A stretch of DNA of 64,000 nt. Source: Deltaproteobacteria bacterium (GTDB taxonomy: Bacteria; Lernaellota; Lernaellaia; JACKCT01). The stretch lies in NCBI GenBank assembly GCA_027493875.1, contig JAOSJX010000001.1, positions 62,001 through 126,000 on the forward strand, written 5' to 3'. Below are positions 27,924-39,301 of this stretch, piece after piece. The position numbers and the translations under genes are program-made. How positions within the stretch are numbered: the first letter of the stretch is position 1; each line of letters opens with the position of its first letter. The notes beneath the pieces are model-generated. The model ran no database searches. It saw nothing but the letters and a program-made list of their open reading frames with translations, and was not told where the DNA came from.

Positions 27924-29612
27924 TCAGTCTTTGGCCGGATCGCCGAGACTGTTCACGAACGCGCGAAACTCGATGAGATGGCGGCAGGCCAGCGCTCCCT
28001 GCACGCGTTCCCTCGTGGAGAACGTCTTGGCGATGTCCACCAGCAGATCGAGCTGCTGGTCGTCGTCTCCCGCGGGGGACAAGACCAATAATATCAGGCG
28101 CACGGGCACGCCGTCGGGCGCGTCCGCGTCGTAACCCCTGTCCGAAATGCCGACGGCGGCCACCGTGTTTTTAAGGCCGGGCCATCGCGCGTGCGGAATG
28201 GCCAGTCCGAGCCCAACCGCCGTGGACATGGTGCGCTCGCGCTCCCAGACCGCGCGGAAAACGTCGCCGGGCGGCAGTCCGGCCGCTTGCGAAAGAACCC
28301 GGGAAAGTTCCTCGACCGTCCCCGAAAAATCCGTCGCCCGCAACGGACTGACAAAACCTTTCGCGTGAAGAACATCGACGAACCGGACCGGGCGGCGCCG
28401 TTTGAGCACCCGCTCGATCATGACGCCGCCGGCCATCGACGTGACCAACGCCATGACGACCAGCGCGACGAACATCCGCTCTTCGATCACGCGGTAGCGG
28501 AGCGCGAGCAGTCCGAGGATGATCTCCATGGCGCCGCGCGCGTTCATCGCGAAGCCGACCGCCCAGATTTCGCGGCGCGGCAACCCGCTCCAGCCGCCGC
28601 CGATGCGGCAGCCGATCAACTTTCCCGCGACCGCGATCGCGAGGACCGCCGCGGTGAGCGCCGGATCGAAGTGGCGCGCGAAATCCACGCGGAGCCCGAT
28701 GCTGGCGAAAAACAGCGGAGCGAAAACGAAACTGACGAACTGGTCGATCGTCGAGCGCGTGCGCTCTTTGAGATGGACGCTGTCGCCAAGCGCGACGCCG
28801 AACAAAAACGCGCCGAAAACGGCATGAATGCCGATCGCCTCCGTCAGCGCCGCGCAGACGAGCGCGCCGGCGAGGGCGAAGCCGATGACCCCTCCCGGCC
28901 AGCTCGCGTGCGCTTGAATGAAGGGAAGGACGCGGTCGATCGCCAGCCGCCCGGCGGTCAGGAGCGTCGCGGCGAAGCCGACGGTCAGGAAGATCGTCAT
29001 CGCCACGGAAACGCCCGGCGCCGCGTCCGCGACCATGCCGATGATCACGGCGAAGACGATCCAGCCGACGAGGTCGTTGAGCATCGCGGCGGCGGTGATG
29101 ATCATGCCGAGGTCGGTCCGGTACATTTTCAGGTCGATGAGAATTTTCGCGATGACGGGCAGCGCCGAAATCGACATCGCCGTGGCGAAGAACAAAGGAA
29201 AAACTCTTCCGGAAACCTCGTGCGCGCCCAGAAAAACGGGCCACAGCCATCCCGCGAGATAGGCGATGCCGAAGGGGACGATCAACCCGCCGAGGCCCAC
29301 CGCGACGGCGCTCCGCCCCTGTCGCCAAGCGAGGGACAGATCCACTTCCATTCCGGCCACGAGCAGAAAGAGCGTGATCGACAACGTCATCAGCGCGTCC
29401 ATCGCCACGCCGAGCGAGCCTTCCGCGGGAAACAAGAAGGCCGAGAGCCCCGGCGCGAACGCGCCCAGGACGGTAGGCCCGAGCAGGATACCCGCCGCGA
29501 TTTCGCCGAGCACGGCGGGTTGGTGAAAACGGCGGGCCAATTCGCCGAGAAACCGGGCGGCGCCCAGGAGCAAACCGAGTCCGAGAAAGAAGACCGCGTA
29601 GCCTTCGTGCAC
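27924..29612 (-). CDS. CPA2-type Na+(K+)/H+ antiporter with C-terminal PTS EIIA-like domain
   Basis: 562-aa membrane protein with an intact frame. About 12 hydrophobic segments form a KefB/NapA-like exchanger (LGEIAAGILLGPTVLG; AAAMLNDLVGWIVFAV with the paired Asn-Asp of this superfamily; AIGIHAVFGAFLFGVALG). From about residue 415 a cytoplasmic domain like PTS EIIA type 2 follows (ATDFSGTVEELSRVL; GLGLAIPHARWPG with the His that is phosphorylated in true EIIA). Such fusions are known in delta-type bacteria and may tie ion exchange to nitrogen-PTS-like phosphorylation; regulation is inferred. Confidence 0.88.
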   Translation of the reverse strand: MHEGYAVFFLGLGLLLGAARFLGELARRFHQPAVLGEIAAGILLGPTVLGAFAPGLSAFLFPAEGSLGVAMDALMTLSITLFLLVAGMEVDLSLAWRQGRSAVAVGLGGLIVPFGIAYLAGWLWPVFLGAHEVSGRVFPLFFATAMSISALPVIAKILIDLKMYRTDLGMIITAAAMLNDLVGWIVFAVIIGMVADAAPGVSVAMTIFLTVGFAATLLTAGRLAIDRVLPFIQAHASWPGGVIGFALAGALVCAALTEAIGIHAVFGAFLFGVALGDSVHLKERTRSTIDQFVSFVFAPLFFASIGLRVDFARHFDPALTAAVLAIAVAGKLIGCRIGGGWSGLPRREIWAVGFAMNARGAMEIILGLLALRYRVIEERMFVALVVMALVTSMAGGVMIERVLKRRRPVRFVDVLHAKGFVSPLRATDFSGTVEELSRVLSQAAGLPPGDVFRAVWERERTMSTAVGLGLAIPHARWPGLKNTVAAVGISDRGYDADAPDGVPVRLILLVLSPAGDDDQQLDLLVDIAKTFSTRERVQGALACRHLIEFRAFVNSLGDPAKD

Positions 29613-29737
29613 GGGTTTCCTCGAGCGCGTGGCGTATGGCTATGGTCCGGGATGATTCCGCGGGAAGAGATTCCCGCGTCGGGATCACTATAACCTAAAG
29701 CGAAGGCGGCGGATACGGCCGCGGGGGTTTGGCGCAA

Positions 29738-31024
29738 TTATTTCGATGGCTCGGCGGCGCCGGCCGACGGGCGAAAGCGTTCCGAGGCGAGGAGCGGCGC
29801 CAGTTTCTCCGCGACTATTTCGGCCAGGAGCCTGTGGCCGCGGACGCTGGGATGACACCGGTCGCGCAAGGAACAGCCCGGGACCTTCCTCGTCAAAACG
29901 CCTTTTCGTCGGCGCGTAAACGACGCCGGCCCGCGTCGCGAAAGCGGCCTGCGCCTCCCGAATGCCGGCGGGAAGTTTGTCCGATGGATATTCGAGCAGC
30001 ACGGGAGTCGTCCCTTCCCCTTGAAGATACGCGCATAGTTCTTCGAGGACCGCGGCCCATCGCGCGGCGACGGCGGCGTCGGAACGCGCGGGCGGCTGTG
30101 GCTGCCAAAGATTGATCAGCGTCGCAAATCCGCGGGCGGGCGCGAACCGCGTCACGTAACGCCGCCGGGGCGCGTCCAGCCATCGCGCATGATAACCGGC
30201 CATGATCACCGCGAACGCGGGATTTCGGCCTCGAACGTCGCGGTACCGCCTCTTCAACCACGCCAGATTGTAACCCGGCACTCCGGCATTGACGGTGACG
30301 ACGCCCGTCCCTCCGGTGCCTCGCAGCCGTTCGCCGGCCAGAAACGGAAACGCCTGTTCCGCGCGAACGCCGAATCCGAAGGTGGAGGAATCGCCGAGGA
30401 AAACGACGGTTTCGCCCGCCGCCGGCGGTCCGCCCTCGCGGCGCGGCTCCCGAAAGCCGCTTTCGGAGATTTGATAAAACCCGTTTTTTTGAGTGTCCAC
30501 GGGTTGTCGGTTCGGTCGTTGGAATACTCGAGCGCGCCGGGAAAAGTTCTGTCGATGAGGAGATTCAGCAGCGGCCCGACGATTCCGATCCAAACCAGGA
30601 GAAACAATAACGACAACCGCCTCGTCGCGGAGGCCGGCTTCCGCTTTCGGCCGGTGACGGCGGCGACCGCCGCCGCGGAGGCGAAGATCGCCAGCATGAG
30701 ACAGACGAGGAGCGCGCCGCCCGCCGCGCCGTGCGCCGCGAACGCCAGCGCCGCCGCGCCCGCGATTGCCGGCAGGAGTGCGAACCACAACCGCTCGGGC
30801 GTCACGACGGCTTCCTGAACCGACAAAAGCGCCGCGAACATCGCGACGGCCAGCGCCAACAGGACGGCGTCGGCGCCCGTCGCGTGCAGGCGCAATTCGA
30901 ACATTCCGAGGAGGCCGGTAAACCCGACCAACAAGAGCGCCGCAGCAAACGGGATCGACGTCAGCCACGCGGACGGCGTGCCGAGGGCCTCCCGCAGGCG
31001 TCGGAGAGCCCGCCGACGGCTCAT
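29738..31024 (-). CDS. Membrane-anchored SGNH/GDSL hydrolase (two frameshifts)
   Basis: The N-terminal third has four or so hydrophobic segments (SIPFAAALLLVGFTGLLGMF; LSLLFLLVWIGIVGPLL), then an SGNH esterase domain. The nucleophile block is VVFLGDSSTFGFGV; the catalytic Asp-His pair is in DRCHPSVRGH near the end. One A must be added in the A7 run near 30485 to join NPWTLKKN to GFYQISESGF, and another shift near 29875 gives the frame ending EPSK. The start at 31024 is one base from the stop of the upstream lipoprotein gene. The substrate is unknown; an acyl-ester on a surface glycan is plausible. Confidence 0.78.
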
Positions 31025-31025
31025 G

Positions 31026-33183
31026 TCAGTCGAGGCACGCGGCGAACTCGTCCGGATCGTCGTCCACGAGAATCGGCGTCCCGAGATCCAAATAGGTGCG
31101 GAAGAAACACCCGATGCGCCGGTGGAGTGACGGAAATTCCCATGTCACGAAGTGGCCGTCGCGGCCGCTCGGCGGCGCGGGGTATTGCGCCAGAATCGCC
31201 GTGACCGGCAGGCCGTCCCACGCGAGCCGGTTGGCCGTCACCGTCTCCGCGTCGATGAGCATACCGCCCGCCAGCTCGATGCGCTCGATCGCGTCGTCGT
31301 TCAGGACCGGCGTGATCATGTCCATGCCCGCGGACGCGGCGAAGATACCCGTGACCTCGATCGGCACGTACAGATCCGTGATCCCCTGCGATTGAAAAAT
31401 ATGTTTGGGTGACGCGCCGGGAACCTCGCGGTCGACGAGGTAGGTGTTCAGGCTTACGCCATCCACGTTCTCGGCAAGATGCGCGACAATGTTCAACGCC
31501 GGATGAAATTCGTCGAGTTGTTCGTGCGCCTCCCACGGCTTAAGCCCCAACCCCAGCGCCAACAGCGGACGTACCGGAAACGGTTCCGTTTTCGTCAGCA
31601 TCGTCCACAAAACGCCCGCGCCCGCGCCGGAAAAGTACGCCGCCCGGATGAACGGGTCGATCGGTACAATCGCGGGGGCGACCGTGGAGCCTTGCGAATG
31701 CCCCATGAAGAAGGTCGCGTCGAGGTCGAAACCGACTTTTCCGTCGGGCGATTCCGACGCGTCCGACGACGGGACCAGATCCTGCGGGACGCGCAGTTCC
31801 GTCACAAGACGCTGCACCGCCATCAGTTCAATGCCCGCCTGCACGGGATTATCCTTGAACGCCTCGGGATTGAGCGCGTTGTAAAAACAGAAGCTCTCCC
31901 AATCGCCGTCATCGCTGATCGGATTGCGCATGCCGTGGTGCGGCGCGTCGATGCTGGTGGCGGCGATGCCGTTGCGCGCCATCCATGTCGCCACGCCGTT
32001 GAACACGCTCGTCCAACTTCCGCCGCTGCCGTGGCTATAAACAAGCAGCGGCCACCCGTCTTCCGGCATGCCACCCTTTGGAACGGAAAGCGAAAAGCGA
32101 ATCGTGCTCTCCTGCTGCACGACGGGGTCGCCGTTGTCGTCGAACTTGATGGCGCCGCCGTTGACGACGTAGGGGATGTCGCCTTCCTGATAAATGGGAA
32201 TCGTCAGCTCGCCGGCCACAAAATAATAGTCCGACGTCTGGTTGTTGACGGTCAGGGCCTCGGCGTCGATCGCCGGCAAATCGTACTCGTATACGTGATC
32301 GCGCAGCGCCAAAAGATGCGGCAGCGGATCGAGCGTGGTGTAAACGGTGGCGACGGTCACGTCGTCCGGCGTGTATCCGGCGTCCGCCAGATAGGCGGCC
32401 AGCGGCGCGAAAAGATCGCTGAGGCCGTCCTTCGCCTTTCCTTCCAGGGCGGCCTTCACAACGGGATTCGGTTCCGTCGAATGGCCCGTCGAGATCCGTG
32501 ACCTCCGTCGTCACGACGACGGCGTAACGATGTCCGTGCAGCATCGGCACACCTTGCACCGGAAGCATGACGAGCAGATTGGCCGGGCCGTAAACCGTCT
32601 CTTGCTCCGTAAACTTGAAGTTATACGGATAACGCACGCCGTAATCGGGCGCGTCGGTGTCGATACTCACGATGAAAGCCGTCGCGGGATCGGTCGTCGC
32701 GGCCAGCGGATCGCCCGGCAGGGTCGCCGCGTCGATGGCGCCGGTAAACGAAAAGAAAATGCCGGCGTTGGCGCCGAAACCGGTTGTCTGTTCCTCGCCG
32801 ACGGTCAGGTAACGCGTCACCATAAAGGCGTCGCGGGGATTGGGAAAATCGAGCACGCGAATATGGCCGTCCGCTTTGACGCGCAGATCGTTGGGAAAGG
32901 GACGCGAATAAAATCCATTGTCGGCCGCGTCGAACACGCCGGTAACGCCGCCCGTGTCGTCGTCATCGTCCGGAGCCGTGTCATCGTCCGCGTCGTCGTC
33001 GTCTTCGGAGTCGTCGTCAAATGCCGAATCGTCGTCGCCGCCGGGAATGTGCGTGTCATCATCGTCATCACTACGATGGGAGACGCCGTCATCGTCGTCA
33101 TCATCGTCACCGCAACCGGTCACGAAGAGCGACGGCACGACGAAGAGCAACGTCAATATAGCAAACACGATTCGACTCAACAC
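31026..33183 (-). CDS. Large alpha/beta-hydrolase-like lipoprotein with Asp-rich tether (one frameshift)
   Basis: About 720 aa when corrected. GTG 33183 has GGAGG five bases upstream and starts a signal (SRIVFAILTLLFVV) with lipobox ending FVTGC. About 60 residues rich in Asp follow. The rest looks like a secreted hydrolase: GMPEDGWPLLVYSHGSGG, IDAPHHGM and the nucleophile elbow FFMGHSQGST, with later Asp and His candidates (GGMLIDAET; SGRDGHFV). It resembles large Asp-tethered hydrolases of delta-type environmental bacteria; the substrate is unknown. The frame breaks near 32470. The gene follows the aldehyde dehydrogenase and is coupled to the SGNH gene downstream. Confidence 0.75.
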
Positions 33184-33244
33184 CCTGTCCTCCCAAACCG
33201 GATTCCGGGCCGGGATGTTATCCACTTTCCGTCCCGGGGGAAAC

Positions 33245-34621
33245 CTATGTTTCCGAATCCGTATACCAATACGTTTTGCAATTCACGAATTCACGCAGTC
33301 CCTCGGCGGATAGTTCGCGTCCGTATCCCGAATCCTTGATTCCCCCAAAGGGCAGCGCGGGGTCCGATTTCACGAGGCCGTTGACGAACACGCTTCCCGC
33401 CTCGATCCGGGGAATGAGCGCCCGCGCGCGATCCAAGTCGCACGTCCACAGCGACGCCCCAAGCCCGAACCGCGTCGCGTTGGCGATTTCGACGGCGTGC
33501 TTCTCGTCTTCGGCGACCAGAACAACCGCCACGGGGCCGAAAATCTCCTCGTCGGCGGCCGGCATTTCCATATTCACCCCGGCGATCAGCGTCGCGGGAT
33601 AGTACCACCCGGGGCCCTGCGGAATTTCGCCGCCGAACTCGATCGCGGCACCCTGCTCCGCCAAGGCGCGCACCTGTGCATGGAGATGGCCGCGCAAGTC
33701 CCACCGGGCCACCGGGCCGAGCGCCGTTTCCGGATCGGCCGGATCCCCGACTTTCGCCGCGCGGAGCGCCCGGCCGAAATGTTCCACGAATTCTTCAGCA
33801 ATCGGCTTTTCAAGGACGAAGCGTTTTGCGGCGATGCAGCTCTGGCCGTTGTTCATCAAACGCGCGCTCGCTCCAACCTCCGCGGCGCGCTCGACGTTCG
33901 CGTCGGCCAGCACGATAAACGGATCGTTGCCGCCCAGTTCTAAAACGCTCTTCTTGAGCGCTTTCCCCGCTTGCGATGCGACGGCCCGCCCAGCCCGGTC
34001 GCTTCCCGTGAGCGTCACGGCCCGCACGCGGCGATCGGCGATCACCCCGGCCACCGCCTCCGTCTCGACAAGCAGTGCGGAGAAGACACCCTCCGGCGCT
34101 CCGGCTTCGCGAAAAATTTCCTCGATCGTCAGCGCGCAGCGCGCCACGTTCGGCGCGTGCTTGAGCAGCGCCGTATTGCCCGCCGCCAGCGCCGGCGCGG
34201 CGAACCGAAATACCTGCCAGAAAGGAAAGTTCCACGGCATCACCGCCAGCACCGGACCAAGCGGATCGTAACGGACGCCCGATACGTGTTCACCGGTCGC
34301 CACCGTCCGGCCGGCGAGAAATTCCTCGGCGTGGTCGGCGTAGTAGTCGCATACCCATGCGCATTTTTCGGTTTCCGCTTTGGCCTGAACGATCGGCTTG
34401 CCCATTTCGCGCGTCATGAGGGCCGCGTACCCATCCACGCGGTCGCGCAAAATCTCCGCGGCGCGGCGAAGAACTTCGGCTCGGTGCCCGACCGATTCGA
34501 GACGCCAACCGTGCCACGCGCGGTCGGCCCTCGCTAAAATAACCTCGACGTCCGCGCCCTTGTGGGCGTCGAAGCGCTCGATCAGTTCACCCGTCGCGGG
34601 ATTGATGCTTTCGATTGCCAT
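33245..34621 (-). CDS. NAD(P)-dependent aldehyde dehydrogenase, succinate-semialdehyde type
   Basis: 458-aa enzyme with an intact frame that oxidises an aldehyde to the acid. Key blocks are PWNFPFWQVFRFAAPALAAG (cofactor site), TGSDRAGRAVASQAG, catalytic Glu in LELGGNDPF, catalytic Cys in NNGQSCIAAKR, and EEIFGPVAVV. The short length and N-terminus (AIESINPATGELI) match bacterial succinate-semialdehyde dehydrogenases of the SSADH/YneI type, though the substrate is not proven. It is divergent from infA. Confidence 0.88.
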   Translation of the reverse strand: MAIESINPATGELIERFDAHKGADVEVILARADRAWHGWRLESVGHRAEVLRRAAEILRDRVDGYAALMTREMGKPIVQAKAETEKCAWVCDYYADHAEEFLAGRTVATGEHVSGVRYDPLGPVLAVMPWNFPFWQVFRFAAPALAAGNTALLKHAPNVARCALTIEEIFREAGAPEGVFSALLVETEAVAGVIADRRVRAVTLTGSDRAGRAVASQAGKALKKSVLELGGNDPFIVLADANVERAAEVGASARLMNNGQSCIAAKRFVLEKPIAEEFVEHFGRALRAAKVGDPADPETALGPVARWDLRGHLHAQVRALAEQGAAIEFGGEIPQGPGWYYPATLIAGVNMEMPAADEEIFGPVAVVLVAEDEKHAVEIANATRFGLGASLWTCDLDRARALIPRIEAGSVFVNGLVKSDPALPFGGIKDSGYGRELSAEGLREFVNCKTYWYTDSET

Positions 34622-34751
34622 GCGCGCCCTCCGCCGGCCATCAAATCACGGTTTGGCGCACGCCGACAAGGAGCGCGCCCATGGCTTGTCATAGGCTCTG
34701 AAATATGAGAAAGACGCGTGTCTTTTGACGCGGGGGCACCCGCGAGGAAAT

Positions 34752-34970
34752 ATGGCCAAAGAAGAAGCGATTGAAGTTCAGGCGAAGGTTGTCGAAGCGC
34801 TGCCGAACGCGATGTTCCGGGTTGAACTCGAAAACGGACATACCGCGCTCGCGCATCTGACCGGCAAAATGCGCAAGTACCGGATCAAGATTATCCCCGG
34901 CGACGAAGTCACCGTCGAGCTTTCGCCCTATGATTTGACCCGCGGGCGGATCACTTTCCGAAAACGCTGA
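34752..34970 (+). CDS. infA: Translation initiation factor IF-1
   Basis: 72-aa S1/OB-fold protein that occupies the ribosomal A site during initiation. It begins [19 protein letters not shown] and contains [36 protein letters not shown] and the terminal GRITFRKR, all standard for IF-1. A GAGGA motif precedes ATG 34752. The frame is intact. It is monocistronic or the first gene before the acyltransferase. Confidence 0.97.
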   Translation: MAKEEAIEVQAKVVEALPNAMFRVELENGHTALAHLTGKMRKYRIKIIPGDEVTVELSPYDLTRGRITFRKR

Positions 34971-35089
34971 ACGGCCGCATTGACGCCTTTTCGCGGGACT
35001 CGTAGCATCGTGTCCGGGGATGGGCTCGTTTTCCATGGGTTAACGCGCCGCGCCGCCGCCGATCGGCCGGCGCAGGAGCTTTGCAAAGA

Positions 35090-35978
35090 ATGAACGAACG
35101 GCAACGCAAGCTGGCTTTGTCGCTGGCCAAGGCGATTATGCCGGCGGGCGACTTTGAACGCGCCCTCGCCGTCGAGGTCCGGGACACCGGTTTCGGCTTC
35201 GACGAATTCGGCCTCGAGAAAGAGGCCGCCGTGCTCGCCTTCGGCATCGCGCGGGTGCTTCACAAGCATTACTTCCGCGTCCAGAGCTACGGGATCGAGA
35301 ACGTGCCGAGCACCGGCCGCGCCCTGCTCATCGCCAACCATTCAGGCACCCTGCCCCTCGACGCCGTCATGATCGCCGCGGACATCGCCGCGAACATGGC
35401 CAAACCGCGCCTCATGCGCGCGATGGTCGACTAATTTCGTCGGCTTTCTTCCGTTCGTGAATGTGATGTTCGCGCGCATCGGCCAAGTCGTCGGCGCGCG
35501 CCGCAACTTCAACGACCTCCTTTCCAACGACGAGTTGCTCGCGATTTTTCCCGAGGGGACCAAAGGGCTCGGCAAACCTTTTTCGCGGCGTTATCAACTC
35601 GCGCGGTTCAACGTCGGCTTCATCGAAAGCGCGCTGCGTTACAAAGCGCCGATCGTTCCCATCGCCGTGGTTGGCGCGGAGGAGCAGCTCCCGATGGTCG
35701 GCAACCTCAAGCCGATCGCGCGCCTGTTCAACTTTCCGTATTTCCCGATCACGCCGTTCTTTCCGCTGCTCGGCCCCATCGGCATGCTGCCCATGCCCGT
35801 GCAGTACCATATCTACTACGGCAAACCGCTGCACTTTTACGAGGAATACAGCGCTGAAACCATCAATGAGCCGGAAAAAGTCCGCATGCTCGCTCACCAG
35901 GTTCAGATGACCATACAAGATATGCTCATCGCCGGGCTCGACCAACGTCAATCGGTGTTCGGCTTCGGAGCGGCGTAA
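35090..35978 (+). CDS. PlsC-like 1-acyl-glycerol-phosphate acyltransferase (one frameshift)
   Basis: Membrane-associated lysophospholipid acyltransferase. The catalytic HxxxxD motif is NHSGTLPLD; the second motif is IFPEGTKGLGKPFSRRY and a later PIVPIAVVG block completes the family pattern. Removing one A near 35433 joins MVDYFVGFLPFVNV, the membrane-proximal segment. I choose ATG 35090; a TTG at 35081 is closer to the AGGAG site and is possible. It is followed by the epimerase gene after 3 bp, so the two probably work together. Confidence 0.82.
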
Positions 35979-35981
35979 CGA

Positions 35982-36944
35982 ATGCCCGGGCGCGCCCAAA
36001 AACTGAACGTTCTCATCACCGGCGCCACGACGTCGATCGGCCGCCATCTCGCCGCGCATCTCGTCGAGGACAAATCCGTCGGGGTTGTGCTCGGCGTCGC
36101 CACCAGCGGCCGGCCCTATTATTTCAACGACCTGCCCGCGGACCGGTTCATTTACCGCTCGTGCGACATCCTGAAAAGCCGCGAAGTCAAAAACCTTTTC
36201 TTCTCGCGGACATTCAAAAACGCTCAGATCAACGCCGTCGTCCATCTCGCGTTCAAAACGCGCGTCTATCACAGCGAGGACGTCCACGCCCTGAACGTCT
36301 TCGGCACCAAGGCGCTCATCGAGCATTGCCTGCAGGTGCCGACGATCAAAAAGTTCATCTTCAAGAGCTCGGACGTCGTCTACAAACTACGTCCGCGCAA
36401 TCCCGTTTTTCTCGATGAAAACGCGGACCTGAATTTCGACCCCGATGCCGATCAGTGGGTCAAGGACCGCGTCGCCGCGGACATGATCTGCCGAAGCTTC
36501 ATGGACAACAAGAAAATGCGCGTCGTCATTCTGCGGATGAGCAACATCATCGGCCGCAACGTCGACGGCCAGCTCAACGCCTATTTCGATTCGCGCCCGA
36601 TCGTCAAAACGCTCGGATTCAATCCGATGATCAATCTGCTGCACATGCGCGACGTGATCCAGGCGATTAAAATGGCGATCTTTAAGCGCCAGGCGCACGG
36701 CATCTACAACATCGCCGGCGTCGATACCGCGCCGATTTCGACCATCGCCGAGCTGACCGGGCGAACGGTTCTGAGCCTTCCGGAACCGGTATTGCCCGTG
36801 GTCAACAAAGTGCAGCGCATGTTGAGGCTGACGAACTATTATTATTCGGTCGACAAAGAGCGTCAGAAATTTACGTGCCTTTTGGACGCGTCCAAGGCGC
36901 GCAAGGAACTCGGCTACGTCCCCCAGGGGCGTATCGAGTTCTAA
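35982..36944 (+). CDS. NAD-dependent epimerase/dehydratase (extended SDR)
   Basis: 320-aa extended SDR with an intact frame. The N-terminal NAD motif is TGATTSIGRHLAAHL (a TGxxxxxG variant). AVVHLAFKT and FIFKSSDVVY follow. The usual YxxxK is not clear: the position reads DQWVKDRVAAD with Trp before the Lys spacing, so it may bind NAD and sugar or lipid without classical catalysis. The pairing with a PlsC-like gene suggests membrane lipid or surface-glycan metabolism. It overlaps the convergent gene at its 3' end by 4 bp. Confidence 0.75.
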   Translation: MPGRAQKLNVLITGATTSIGRHLAAHLVEDKSVGVVLGVATSGRPYYFNDLPADRFIYRSCDILKSREVKNLFFSRTFKNAQINAVVHLAFKTRVYHSEDVHALNVFGTKALIEHCLQVPTIKKFIFKSSDVVYKLRPRNPVFLDENADLNFDPDADQWVKDRVAADMICRSFMDNKKMRVVILRMSNIIGRNVDGQLNAYFDSRPIVKTLGFNPMINLLHMRDVIQAIKMAIFKRQAHGIYNIAGVDTAPISTIAELTGRTVLSLPEPVLPVVNKVQRMLRLTNYYYSVDKERQKFTCLLDASKARKELGYVPQGRIEF

Positions 36945-37292
36945 ACGCCGCCCTCGGCGCTCAATTCCTCGAGAAACCGATCCAACACCGTGATCCCGGC
37001 GTCTGCTTCCCCTCTTTTCCGCCTCGGCGGGCGCTTTTGCCGATCGCTCGACCAGCGCGCGGCGGCGAAACGCCATCTCGGAGCGGAGAATTTCGCGCAG
37101 CACACCGACTTTCTCGTGGCCGAAATCCCGCCTCCGCGCCTCCCGATAACAACGCATCGCTCCGTCGAGATCGTCTGCCTTGAGCGCTAACAGTGCCTGC
37201 CGGACATGCAGCCCGACGGGGTAAAGCGCCCGTGCCGGTCCGAGCCGCGACAGCAGCTTCAATCCCAGAAGAATGAGTTGCGGATAAGGCAA
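36941..37292 (-). CDS. Small TPR-like protein of unknown function (one frameshift)
   Basis: About 115 aa. The body is helical with QALLALKADDLDGAMRCYREA, which looks like a single tetratricopeptide-type helix pair, and FRRRALVERSAKAPAEAEK. Removing one G near 37012 gives EADAGITVLDRFLEEL and a TAG at 36943 that overlaps the stop of the convergent epimerase gene. I recognise no specific family. Confidence 0.5.
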
Positions 37293-37373
37293 ACCGTTCC
37301 TTTCGGCCGTTCTTTCCGAAAGCGGCCGCAGATAATATAGTCCGAAGGGCTTACCGATTACACAGGACGACGT

Positions 37374-39008
37374 ATGCCGCCCGCGCGTTCACGCCCCCAC
37401 CGGGCGATCGCCTTTTTTCTCGGTTTTTTCGCCGTCGTGCTTTACGCGCGCACGTTGATGGGCGGCTTTGTCTACGACGACCTGTACTATGTGCGCGACA
37501 ATCCGGCGATCCGGCATTTATCCAACATCCCCTACTTTTTCACCGACCCGGACACCGGCGTTAACCATCCGGATCAGGCCCGGATGATCTATCGCCCCTT
37601 GGCCACGGCGTTCTTCGCCGTGGAAAACGCGTTGTTTGAAACGCGGCGGCCGACGCTTTTCCATGCAACATCCGTCGTTCTCTTCCTATCGGTCTTCGGC
37701 CTGCTTTATTCGCTGGTGACGCTGCTCGCCGACCGCGACGAAACGCCCGCCGTCTTCGCCGCGACACTCGTTGTCGTCCATCCGATCGCCGTCGAGTCCG
37801 TCGCCTGGATCAGTGCGCAGCCGACCGTCCTTTGCGCCGCGCTGATGCTCGCCGGGCTCGGCGCTTATCTGTTCGGCGGCACGCTGCCGCCCGAGCGGCG
37901 CGGCGCGTTTTTCTTTGCGGCGGGAGGTTTTTTCGTCGCGGCGATGCTCGTCAAGGAAGTGGCGTTGACGGCGCCGCTGATCGTTCTCGCCGCGCACCGT
38001 TATTTGAAACCGGCGTACGAACCGCGCGAACGGGTCTGGTTCTTCGCCATGCTGACGATGGCTTCCCTCGCGGTATTCTCTCTCCGCGCCGGACTCACCG
38101 GACGCGTCGCGCAGATCGCCCTTTATGACGAATCCCCGTGGCGCCACGCCGTTCTCGCGTTCGGGCTGATTCCGCGTTATCTGACGGGGCTGTTCTATCC
38201 GCCGAGTCTCCGTGTCTTTCACGATGCGCCGGTTTGGAGCATTCCTTCCGCGCTCGTCGGAGTCGCTTTTCTCGGCGGGCTCGTAGCCGCGGCGGAAGCG
38301 TTGCGCGCGCGCAAACCGGTGGCGGCATTCGGTCTCGTCTTTTGCCTGCTGACCTATCTTCCTTCGTCGAATCTTCTCCCCCACCGGGATGCCCGGCCGA
38401 CCGCTTCTTCTTCCTCCCCCTCATCGGTCTCGCGATCGCCGGCGCGGACTTCGCTCGGCCGCTTTTTGAAGTCGAACGCGTCGCGTACGCGTTACCCGTG
38501 ATGGTCGGCATCGCGTGCGTTCTCGCGCTTCTGACTTTCGAACGCACCAAAATCTGGGGGGTCGCCCGTCCGGTTTTGGGAAAATGCCGTCAACGAACAA
38601 CCGGAGCATGCTTTCGCCTATTACAACCTCGCACTCGTCCACGCCGAACGCGCGGAACTCGAAGATGCGGAGCGGTTCTACGAAAAGGCACTGGCCGTCG
38701 ATCCAAACCACCGCAACGCGGCCAACAATCTCGGCAGCCTCCTCGCCCGCCAAAGCCGCTTCGATGAAGCGGAGCCGTATTTGCGCCGCGCGCTGGAACT
38801 CGAACCCCGCGACGTCCGAACGGCGGCGAATCTCGTCAACGTGTTGATTCAGCAAGGACGGCAGGACGCGGTGGTGGAAATGATACGCGCTCTCATCGCG
38901 ACGTTCCCAACCCCCGCCCTGACGCGAATGACGAAAGCGCTCATCGAAGCGCCGTCGCTCGACGAAACGCACGACGCGATGCTCACGGCCCTTCTCGCCG
39001 ATCGCTGA
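37374..39008 (+). CDS. Polytopic membrane protein with C-terminal TPRs (TMTC/PMT-like), two frameshifts
   Basis: Roughly ten hydrophobic segments followed by tetratricopeptide repeats, the layout of TMTC-type O-mannosyltransferase-like proteins. The first loop contains GGFVYDDLYYVRDNP, the acidic (DD) motif of GT-C glycosyltransferases. The C-terminus has two TPR units (AYYNLALVHAERAELEDAER and AANNLGSLLARQSRFDEAEP). Frame breaks near 38390 (restoring ADRFFFLPLIGLAIAGAD) and near 38560 (restoring VRFWENAVNEQPEHAF) need one-base changes. It may transfer a sugar to secreted proteins; this is inferred from the family. Confidence 0.75.
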
Positions 39009-39285
39009 TTACGGCTGCTCGGAAAAAACGCCTTCCGGTTCGGGACCGTCCCGAAGAACCGTGTATTGGCCCCACCGCTCGTTCACGGCGTCGATGGCCG
39101 CCTGCAGTTGCGGCATGAGTTTCGCGGAGAGTTTGACCGGGTTCCCCACTTTAACCTTGCGCGGATTCATGAGCTTTCCGTTTTGCCGCAGTTCAAAATG
39201 AAGATGCGGTCCGGTCGCGCGCCCCGTCGCTCCGACCCGGCCGATGACCTGCCGCTGACGGACGCGTTGCCCGGAACGCACATTA

Positions 39286-39301
39286 GAGCACTTCACGGTT
39301 G
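39286..39301. repeat. IS630 left terminal inverted repeat
   Basis: Pairs with 40257-40272 as an inverted repeat, 14 of 16 matching, with TA directly outside. Confidence 0.85.

Noticed and set aside
28191-29693. 500-codon plus-strand frame opposite the antiporter gene
   Set aside because: Highly charged, no family features, no ribosome site; it mirrors the intact antiporter on the other strand, a common shadow in GC-rich DNA.
31479-32501. 340-codon plus-strand frame inside the large lipoprotein gene
   Set aside because: Antisense shadow rich in Arg/Gly/Asp with no recognisable domain or translation start.
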